A stretch of DNA of 11,643 nucleotides from Collinsella sp. (GTDB taxonomy: Bacteria > Actinomycetota > Coriobacteriia > Coriobacteriales > Coriobacteriaceae). Below, one piece after another: positions 6,451-11,643 of this stretch. Position 1 is the stretch's first letter. The number at the start of each line of letters is the position of its first letter. A program made the position numbers and the translations under genes. The stretch spans positions 70,745-82,387 of the forward strand of contig DXZO01000042.1 of NCBI GenBank assembly GCA_019419625.1. The letters are read 5' to 3'. The notes under the pieces are model-generated. The model did not search any database. It was not told the DNA's origin and saw only the letters and a list, made by a program, of their open reading frames with translations.

Positions 6451-6507
6451 GCCGCATTGGACGCGGCATGGTGCTTCAGCACCCGAGTAAACAAGTTTGC
6501 TCGAGCA
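6451..6507 (-). promoter_or_regulatory. Structured leader of the small protein-ATPase operon
   Basis: Three consecutive dyads lie between the operator region and the ribosome binding site: TGCTCGAGCA at 6498-6507, GGTGCT-TC-AGCACC at 6470-6483, and GCCGC-n7-GCGGC at 6451-6467. The last lies about ten bases before the AAGGGAG Shine-Dalgarno. The mRNA leader is therefore heavily folded and could tune translation or mRNA stability. I do not recognise a known riboswitch class. Confidence 0.4.
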
Positions 6508-6525
6508 CGCTTTTGAAATATCTCA

Positions 6526-6562
6526 ATTTTATCTAACTATCTAGGTCAGCCATGGCTAACCT
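6526..6562 (-). promoter_or_regulatory. Palindromic operator and candidate -10 box before the metal ATPase operon
   Basis: Positions 6543-6562 (AGGTCAGCCATGGCTAACCT) are a 20-bp palindrome with a single mismatched pair. Read on the minus strand the halves are AGGTTAGCC and GGCTGACCT. AGGTTAG/CTAACCT are the half-sites of DtxR/IdeR-type iron boxes, but here they are six bases apart instead of one. The A+T-rich TAAAAT (6531-6526, minus) 11 bp downstream is the best -10 candidate; no clear -35 is seen. A metal-responsive repressor site is a reasonable but unproven reading. Confidence 0.4.
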
Positions 6563-6604
6563 TTTGAAAATTAACGATGCGGAGTAACCGATTGTCAATG
6601 TGAG

Positions 6605-6621
6605 AAAGGGACTGTCCCTTT
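6605..6621. terminator. Compact palindrome after the ABC operon
   Basis: AAAGGGAC-T-GTCCCTTT is a 17-bp palindrome located 8 bp after the stop of the second ABC gene. It can fold as a tight hairpin on either strand, but the minus strand reads on as CTCACATTG without a U-run. It may be a weak terminator or a dispersed intergenic repeat. The gap from here to the operator at 6562 shows nothing else. Confidence 0.35.
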
Positions 6622-6629
6622 GCCCCTTC

Positions 6630-8387
6630 TTACAACTGCCAGGTAGCTGCTTCCTTTTGCAGCGCCACCATGCGGGCGAATTCTCCACCTGCCGCCTTGA
6701 GCTGCGCCGGAGTGCCCTGCTCGGCAACCACACCATCCTTGAGTACAACGATTTTGTCGGCATTTTCCACCGTACGCATACGGTGGGCAATAACGATAAC
6801 CGTCTTACCTGCAAGCAGACGGGAGAGCGCCTGCTGAACCACGGTCTCGTTCTCCACATCCAAGCTCGCCGTCGCCTCGTCCAACAGCACGATAGGCGCG
6901 TCTTTGAGCAGCGCACGGGCGATAGAGATGCGCTGGCGCTCACCGCCGGACAGCTTGGAGCCGTTCTCGCCGATCATGGTGTCATAGCCCTGCGGCATGC
7001 GGCTCACAAACTCGTCGCAGTTGGCGGCACGCGCAGCCGCAAGCACTTGCTCATCGGTGGCGCCACGACGCCCGAGGCGGATGTTTCCCATCACCGTGTC
7101 GTCAAAGAGCAGCACGTCTTGGAACACAATGGCGTAGTCGCGCAGCAGCACCTCGGGATCCACGCTCGCAACATCCACGCCGCCCACGGTGACCGTGCCC
7201 GCGGTGGCATCCCAAAAGCGCGCGGCCAGGCGGCTCACCGTAGACTTACCGGAGCCCGAAGGACCGACCAGTGCCGTGACCTCGCCTTCCTTGGCGGTAA
7301 AGCTCACATCGGTAAGAACTTTCTCGCCGGCGCGGCCGTCCTCGCCCGCACCATAGCCAAATGCCACGTGATTGAACACCACATCGTGGCCTACGGGCTC
7401 AAACTGCTCGCTGCCCCGCGCCACGGGCTCTTCCATGATGGAACGCATGCGCTTGGCCGACGACTCGGCGGCAAACAGCTCGGACATCAGCATCAGCGCC
7501 TGATCAAAGGGCGCATAGATGCGGCTCACCATAAGCAGGAAGGCAAACATCATCAAAAAGTCGACCTGGCCGGAGGCGACCATCGCAGCGCCCGTGACCA
7601 ACGTGGTGGCAATCCCCAGGCGCAGGATGGCAAAGGCGGAGTTGACCAAAAGCCCATTGGCGAGCTCGCCCTTGGTGGTCTCGCGCTCCTCGGCATCGAT
7701 CACGGCGTTGAGCCCCTCAAGATAATGAGCCTCCTGGTTGGTGGCGCGGATCTCGCACACGCAGTCGAGCGTCTCCTGGATCGCCTCGGTAACCTTGACC
7801 TTCTCGGCACGCACATGGTCGAACACCGGGGTCATGGGGCCGCGTGTCAGATACAGCACGGCAAAGGCCACGGGCACGCTCCAAAACGCCGCGATCGCCA
7901 GCTGCCAGCAAAAGAACAGCGACGCCACGAACACAATGGCGCTTGCGATGATGGCACCCCAAAGCTCTCCCAGCACGTGGCTGTAGGCGTGCTCCATGGC
8001 CTGGACGTCGCCCATGATGGTCTCGGTTAGATCGGCCAGATCACGACGGCCAAAAAACGACAGCGGCAGCTTGCGTAAGCGCTCGGCAATCTCCATACGC
8101 TGCTTGCCGCACTCCTCGTAAAAGATGCAGTAGGTGTAGTAATACTGCTGCCAGTTAGAGGCAAAGAGCAACACGAAAAAGACCAGGAGGCCGCCCACGA
8201 TAGGCAGTGCACTCGGCAGGTCAGCCCCGCTGGCGAGATGTTCGACAAAACCGGCCATGACCAGGAACAATAAGCCCATGCCGGCCATGGTAATGAGATT
8301 GGTGAGCGCGGTCCAGAAAATGCCGCGTTTTACGCCGGCGACGCCTTTATCGGATAGGAAATACTTCTTTTGGAATGAGGCGAACAT
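6630..8387 (-). CDS. ABC half-transporter, second subunit (permease fused to ATPase)
   Basis: This 585-aa protein has an N-terminal exporter-type transmembrane domain (six spans, about residues 20-310) and a C-terminal ATPase. The ATPase has Walker A GPSGSGKST at 375-383, the Q-loop Gln423, signature LSGGE at 479-483, Walker B IVLLDEAT at 499-506 and H-loop His535, so it is catalytically complete. It acts in the cytoplasmic membrane, almost certainly as a heterodimer with the protein encoded upstream. The upstream stop and this start abut with no gap (TAAATG), and GGGAGGCGAGG in the tail of the upstream gene serves as ribosome binding site, indicating tight coupling. The pair next to an AraC regulator resembles YbtP/YbtQ and IrtA/IrtB, exporter-fold proteins that import iron-siderophores. 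Export of a drug or peptide is the alternative; the substrate cannot be read from sequence. Confidence 0.92.
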   Translation of the reverse strand: MFASFQKKYFLSDKGVAGVKRGIFWTALTNLITMAGMGLLFLVMAGFVEHLASGADLPSALPIVGGLLVFFVLLFASNWQQYYYTYCIFYEECGKQRMEIAERLRKLPLSFFGRRDLADLTETIMGDVQAMEHAYSHVLGELWGAIIASAIVFVASLFFCWQLAIAAFWSVPVAFAVLYLTRGPMTPVFDHVRAEKVKVTEAIQETLDCVCEIRATNQEAHYLEGLNAVIDAEERETTKGELANGLLVNSAFAILRLGIATTLVTGAAMVASGQVDFLMMFAFLLMVSRIYAPFDQALMLMSELFAAESSAKRMRSIMEEPVARGSEQFEPVGHDVVFNHVAFGYGAGEDGRAGEKVLTDVSFTAKEGEVTALVGPSGSGKSTVSRLAARFWDATAGTVTVGGVDVASVDPEVLLRDYAIVFQDVLLFDDTVMGNIRLGRRGATDEQVLAAARAANCDEFVSRMPQGYDTMIGENGSKLSGGERQRISIARALLKDAPIVLLDEATASLDVENETVVQQALSRLLAGKTVIVIAHRMRTVENADKIVVLKDGVVAEQGTPAQLKAAGGEFARMVALQKEAATWQL

Positions 8388-10214
8388 TTAGGCCTCGCCT
8401 CCCTTCGTGACGGCGGCATCCGCGGTCGCTGCAGTGATTTTCCAGCTCGCGGCCTGTTCGTATTCGGCCCACATCTTGGCGTACAGGCCGTTTTGGGACA
8501 GCAGCTCGGCATGGGTGCCAGTCTCCTGCACGCTACCTTGGTTGAGCACCACGATCTTGTCGGCCCCCACTACAGTCGAGAGTCGGTGCGCAATCATAAT
8601 GACCGTGCGACCCGCCGCCAGCTTGCTAAAGGCGCGCTGGATGAGTGCCTCGTTCTCGGGATCCGCAAACGCCGTGGCCTCATCGAGCACCACGATAGGC
8701 GCGTCTTTAAGGATCGCGCGGGCAAGTGCCACGCGCTGGACCTCGCCGCCCGAAAGGTACGCCCCGCCGGCGCCGAGCATGGTGTCGATGCCCTGCGGGA
8801 GCTTGGCCACGATATCGTCGCACTGGGCCGCGGAGAGGGCCGCGCGCACTTCGTCGTCAGTGGCTCCAGGCTTGGAGGCGCGCACGTTATCGGCAAGTGT
8901 TTGGCGGAACAGCTGGTTGGTCTGAAACACAAAGGCGACCTGGTCCATGAGCTCGTGCGGATCCATGTCGCGAACGTCTACGCCGCCCACGAGCACACGA
9001 CCCAAGGAAACATCCCAAAAACGCGGGATCAGGCTTGCGCAGGTCGACTTACCGCCGCCCGAGGGACCAACCAACGCAAGGGTGCTACCTGCGGGAACGC
9101 TAAAGCTCACATGATCGACGGCAGGCGCCTCGGCGCCCTCGTAGGTAAAGCTCACGTCCTCAAAGCGCACATCGCTGCCAGCGGGGTGCTTGGGTTGAGC
9201 GGGCACGGAGAGCTGCTTGGAATCCATAACGCTTCGGATGCGAGCCAGCGAATCAGCACTCATCTGAGACGCCTCGCCCACAAACATAAGCTTGGTCATG
9301 GCCGTCGGCACCACGGCCGAAAAGATCGCGTAAAACGTAAAATTGACCATAAAGTGCGCGAAGTCCGTCTCGCCCGGCGCCAGCAGCAGCGCCACAGGCA
9401 AAAGAAATGCCACAAGGCCGTTGAGCGCAGTAAGGTTGAGCACCTGCGGACCCCGGCAAAACGTACCCGCATAGTTTTGCGCCATATCGGCGTATTCGGC
9501 GATCGCATCGTGGAACGCCTTAAAGGAGTAGACCGTCTGCTGGAATACCTTGACCACGGGGATGCCGCGTACGTATTCGGTGCCGGTCTTGTTCATCTTG
9601 ACCAGCGCGCCCATGTAAGCCTTCATAAACTCGGCGCCCTTGCCGCTCATCATGGTGGCCATGGCGCAAAACGAAACGACGACCGAGATTAAGCATGCCG
9701 CGCCCAAACGCCAATCGAGGGCAAATAGCAGCACAAGCAGGCCCACGACCATGGCGGTGGCACCGGCGATATCGGGCAGCATGTGCGCGAGCAGCGTCTC
9801 GGTGGAGGCGGCACAGCCGTCTACGATACGGCGCAGCTCACCGGTGGCGTGCGTGTCAAAGTAGCCGAGCGGCAGCTTAAGCAGATGCTCGCTCGTAGCC
9901 TTGCGGATATTGGATGCGCAGCGAAACGCGGACAGGTGCGTGCACATGAGCCCCACGAAATAGACCACGATGCTTGCCAGGGCAAAACCAACAGCCCACC
10001 AACCATACATCGCGATGTCGGCGGCCTCGCTCCAGTTGGGCGCCACGGCAATCAGGTCTCGCGCAACAAGCCAGATGCACACGTACGGGCCAAAGCTCAA
10101 CAGCTGCGAGAACGCCGAGAGGGCCATGCCCAAATACGTTAGGAATTTACGGTCACCGGCATATGCAAGTAGCTCGCCGATGCCGCCGCCTTCCTTTTTT
10201 GATCCCTTTGCCAT
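8388..10214 (-). CDS. ABC half-transporter, first subunit (permease fused to ATPase)
   Basis: This 608-aa exporter-fold half-transporter has membrane spans at about residues 25-310. The nucleotide-binding domain carries Walker A GPSGGGKST (383-391), the Q-loop Gln431, LSGGE (487-491), Walker B IVVLDEAT (507-514) and His543. After Walker B it reads DEATAFADPENE rather than the common DEATSALD; I associate this variant with the siderophore-type half-transporters (Irt/Ybt group). The start is the ATG at 10214, with AGAAAGGA five bases upstream and the expected MAKG N-terminus. A longer open frame to 10523 crosses the divergent promoter region and is rejected. The C-terminal tail of about 17 residues is Ala/Thr-rich. 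It is first in a two-gene operon, divergent from an AraC regulator that probably controls it. Iron-siderophore import is the favoured role by context. Confidence 0.92.
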   Translation of the reverse strand: MAKGSKKEGGGIGELLAYAGDRKFLTYLGMALSAFSQLLSFGPYVCIWLVARDLIAVAPNWSEAADIAMYGWWAVGFALASIVVYFVGLMCTHLSAFRCASNIRKATSEHLLKLPLGYFDTHATGELRRIVDGCAASTETLLAHMLPDIAGATAMVVGLLVLLFALDWRLGAACLISVVVSFCAMATMMSGKGAEFMKAYMGALVKMNKTGTEYVRGIPVVKVFQQTVYSFKAFHDAIAEYADMAQNYAGTFCRGPQVLNLTALNGLVAFLLPVALLLAPGETDFAHFMVNFTFYAIFSAVVPTAMTKLMFVGEASQMSADSLARIRSVMDSKQLSVPAQPKHPAGSDVRFEDVSFTYEGAEAPAVDHVSFSVPAGSTLALVGPSGGGKSTCASLIPRFWDVSLGRVLVGGVDVRDMDPHELMDQVAFVFQTNQLFRQTLADNVRASKPGATDDEVRAALSAAQCDDIVAKLPQGIDTMLGAGGAYLSGGEVQRVALARAILKDAPIVVLDEATAFADPENEALIQRAFSKLAAGRTVIMIAHRLSTVVGADKIVVLNQGSVQETGTHAELLSQNGLYAKMWAEYEQAASWKITAATADAAVTKGGEA

Positions 10215-10222
10215 GAGATTCC

Positions 10223-10254
10223 TTTCTAACGGCTTGAGAGTTAACCGTAAGAAA
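10223..10254. repeat. Inverted repeat in the ABC operon leader, next to its ribosome binding site
   Basis: TTTCTAACGG (10223-10232) and CCGTAAGAAA (10245-10254) are 10-bp arms with one mismatch around a 12-bp spacer. In the ABC mRNA the second arm ends in GAAA, which runs into the AAAGGA Shine-Dalgarno. It could be an operator for the divergent regulator or a leader hairpin that limits ribosome access. The region 10255-10334 holds the presumed divergent promoters; no clear -35/-10 pair is seen. Confidence 0.45.
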
Positions 10255-10334
10255 CTTATCATGGGCGTGTTAGCCAGGGCACACAATTGGGCCAGGCGTG
10301 GACGTTTTCGCAAATGAAGGGGACGCTTTTGAAA

Positions 10335-11333
10335 ATGCGGCGGGCAGCAACCGATATAACCGAGCTCTACGCACCGCAGTTTGAGCAGTTTGGTCTGCAG
10401 CTTTCCGGCAAGGGCGCCGTCTTTACCGGCGAGGTGGCAAACGATCGGGCACACGGACGCGCATGGATCATGCCCCTTTCCCCCACTTGCATCGTCATGG
10501 AGCATTTCATTACCCCGACGCACAACATGCAGCTAGCCGAATACACGCCCGAACCGTACGCGTGCGTGAGCGAGGTCAGCGCGCCCACGCTCATGTGCAT
10601 GCCCGAAGCCGGCATAACGCCTGCGAACCTTAAACCCCTGCAAGGACCGTGGCCAAACAATGCCGTGTGCAGCTTTGTCCAAGATAGCTGCGGTGAGGAG
10701 CTAAGCCCGCTGTTTGCAGGGCAGCTCTACCACTCGCGCTCGGTCCTCTTTTTGCCTGGATATTTTGACGAACTGGAGCACCGCTATCCCACCGAGTTCG
10801 CGGGGGTCTTTGAGGCGTTTGCCGAGTCATGGCACGAGGAGGCAGCGTCTGCCATCTACCACACGCTGCGCAGGATTAACGAGGAACGCGCCCGCACCGT
10901 AGGCGGACACGTCTATATGCAAGGCATCGTAGAGACCATGGTCGCGGAGCTCGCCTGTTCGCGCGCGGCCCACAAGCAGGCGCAGCAGGCGGCAGACACA
11001 CGCGCCAGCGTGACCAGTGCCGAAGAAGCAACGGCAATGATTGAGCGCGCGCTCGACAAAGGCAGGCGTGTGGGTATCAACGAGGTGGCCGAGAGGCTCT
11101 ACACAAGCCGCTCCAAACTATGCGCCACCTTTAAGGCCCAAACTGGCGAGTCCCTGGGCGCCTACATTCGCAGACGCCGTATGGAACGAGCACAGGACCT
11201 TTTGGCCGATAGCACGCTCACGATAGCGCAGGTGGCAGAGCGTCTAGGCTACCCTCAGCAGGCCGCCTTCGCCCAAGCCTTCAAGCAACACACCGGCACC
11301 ACCCCCACCACCTGGCGCTCCCAACATTTATAA
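10335..11333 (+). CDS. AraC-family transcriptional regulator, probably controlling the ABC operon
   Basis: This ~332-aa protein has an unassigned N-terminal sensing region (about residues 1-225) and a C-terminal AraC/XylS DNA-binding domain. The two helix-turn-helix motifs are INEVAERLYTSRSKLCATFK and TIAQVAERLGYPQQAAFAQA, followed by the family's KQHTGTTPTTWR ending. This layout matches PchR/YbtA-type activators, which sense iron-siderophores and sit beside uptake genes; the divergent ABC pair supports that role. The start is uncertain. AAGGGG at 10317-10322 is six bases before a TTG (10329) and twelve before the ATG (10335); an ATG at 10314 and a TTG at 10287 lack ribosome binding sites. 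The gene ends in a hairpin. Effector and operator are not identified. Confidence 0.88.
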   Translation: MRRAATDITELYAPQFEQFGLQLSGKGAVFTGEVANDRAHGRAWIMPLSPTCIVMEHFITPTHNMQLAEYTPEPYACVSEVSAPTLMCMPEAGITPANLKPLQGPWPNNAVCSFVQDSCGEELSPLFAGQLYHSRSVLFLPGYFDELEHRYPTEFAGVFEAFAESWHEEAASAIYHTLRRINEERARTVGGHVYMQGIVETMVAELACSRAAHKQAQQAADTRASVTSAEEATAMIERALDKGRRVGINEVAERLYTSRSKLCATFKAQTGESLGAYIRRRRMERAQDLLADSTLTIAQVAERLGYPQQAAFAQAFKQHTGTTPTTWRSQHL

Positions 11334-11334
11334 A

Positions 11335-11363
11335 GAATGAAGGCGCCAACGGCGCCCTCATTC
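11335..11363. terminator. Hairpin after the AraC-family gene
   Basis: GAATGAaGGCGCC and GGCGCCcTCATTC pair over 12 bp with one mismatch around an AAC loop, starting one base after the stop codon. The plus strand lacks a U-run. The minus strand has TTTATAAAT after the stem, so it may serve both directions. Confidence 0.6.
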
Positions 11364-11409
11364 ACCAAATTAAATCCAGCCCCGCCTGACCCGAACGGCC
11401 GAGTCGTCT

Positions 11410-11552
11410 GGCCGGGGAAACCCCGAGTCGCCGGGGTGTTTGCTCCAAATGAGTTCCGCATGCAAAGAAGGCCACTAAATGTGGCCTTCGTCTTGCATAG
11501 GACTGTTTGAAATTTGGAGGAAATACCCCGGCGACTCGGGGCTTCCCCGGCC
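11410..11552. repeat. 143-bp nearly perfect palindrome between the AraC gene and gatB
   Basis: The 41-bp arms 11410-11450 and 11512-11552 are inverted copies with three mismatches (38/41). They begin GGCCGGGGAA and end CTCCAAAT/ATTTGGAG. Each arm can also fold on itself (CGGGGAAACCCCG; CCCCGAGTCGCCGGGG). The enclosed 61 bp hold a separate hairpin at 11460-11498. No open frame is present. This is either a miniature inverted-repeat element or an elaborate bidirectional terminator; no target-site duplication is obvious. Confidence 0.7.
11460..11498. terminator. Central hairpin, probable terminator for gatB
   Basis: GAAGGCCAC (11467-11475) and GTGGCCTTC (11481-11489) form a perfect 9-bp stem with a TAAAT loop, extended by ATGCAA/TTGCAT outside. 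On the minus strand the stem is followed by TTTGCATG, a short U-tract. It lies about 60 bp beyond the gatB stop, inside the larger palindrome. Confidence 0.55.
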
Positions 11553-11558
11553 TCGCAG

Positions 11559-11643
11559 CTACGAGAGCGACGTTCTCAGCAACTCGTTGAAGAGCTTCGG
11601 GTTGCCCTTGCCGCGGCTCGCCTTCATGCACTGGCCCACCAAA
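11559..11643 (-). CDS. gatB: C-terminal end of GatB, Asp/Glu-tRNA amidotransferase subunit B (partial)
   Basis: Only the last 28 codons are in the window; the gene continues beyond the right edge. The visible tail, LVGQCMKASRGKGNPKLFNE followed by LLRTSLS and a TAG at 11561-11559, matches the conserved YqeY-like C-terminus of GatB (VGQxMKAxxGKxNP). GatB, with GatA and GatC, converts misacylated Glu-tRNA-Gln or Asp-tRNA-Asn to the correct amide form in the cytoplasm. It is a housekeeping gene that marks this side as core chromosome. Confidence 0.88.
   Translation of the reverse strand, partial: LVGQCMKASRGKGNPKLFNELLRTSLS

Noticed and set aside
6600..8030. A 476-codon open frame on the plus strand
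   Set aside because: It lies entirely antisense to an ABC gene with complete Walker A, signature and Walker B motifs. Its product is His/Arg/Gly-rich with no domain, typical of an antisense frame in GC-rich DNA.
8493..9692. A 399-codon open frame on the plus strand
   Set aside because: It is antisense to the first ABC gene and has the same His/Arg-rich composition, no ribosome binding site and no family resemblance.
10215..10523. N-terminal extension of the first ABC subunit
   Set aside because: The extra 103 residues would overlap the divergent AraC gene start and promoter region and lack a ribosome binding site, while the ATG at 10214 has AAAGGA and a normal half-transporter N-terminus.
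1..11643. CRISPR array or anti-phage defence island
   Set aside because: No regularly spaced repeats and no cas-type or other recognised defence genes were seen; the only candidate is the toxin-antitoxin pair.

Overview
The window looks like chromosomal DNA of a high-GC Gram-positive bacterium, most likely a coriobacterium such as Collinsella. This rests on GC-rich codon use, clear AGGAGG-type ribosome binding sites, a tmRNA tag ending in ALAA and the gene content. No ribosomal RNA is present, so the taxonomic call is an inference.

Layout. (1) Positions 1-~1990 are visibly more A+T-rich and hold the right end of an integrated mobile element: an XRE-type regulator (163-489) and a large serine recombinase (557-2041). 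The element abuts the 3' end of the tmRNA gene ssrA (minus strand, 1995-2358), and the last ~15 recombinase codons are read antisense through the ssrA 3' end and its terminator. (2) Positions 2598-3032 encode an unrecognised 144-aa acidic protein. (3) Positions 3091-3956 are a toxin-antitoxin pair on the minus strand: a RelB/DinJ-like ribbon-helix-helix antitoxin and a PIN-domain toxin, with a good promoter and an inverted-repeat operator. (4) Positions 4095-6434 (minus) hold a small single-span membrane protein followed by a P1B-type metal ATPase. Its usual Cys-Pro-Cys motif is replaced by Ser-Cys-Ala and its N-terminal domain lacks CxxC. This pairing resembles the fez (ferrosome, iron-storage organelle) gene pairs and, more loosely, the PacL/Ctp pairs of mycobacteria. 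(5) Positions 6630-10214 (minus) encode two abutting ABC half-transporters, and 10335-11333 (plus) encodes a divergent AraC-family regulator, an arrangement like siderophore-uptake loci of the Ybt/Irt type. (6) The right end (11559-11643, minus) is the C-terminal tail of gatB.

Blocks 4 and 5 may form one iron-handling region: a two-protein ABC transporter controlled by a divergent AraC regulator, next to a candidate iron-compartment ATPase pair. That pair is preceded by a 20-bp palindrome whose half-sites match those of DtxR/IdeR-type iron boxes, at a different spacing. Metal specificity and the ferrosome link are inferences.

The non-coding DNA is rich in structure: an ssrA terminator inside the recombinase frame, several hairpins at gene ends, a structured leader before the small membrane protein, a leader inverted repeat next to the ABC ribosome binding site, and a 143-bp nearly perfect palindrome between the AraC gene and gatB.
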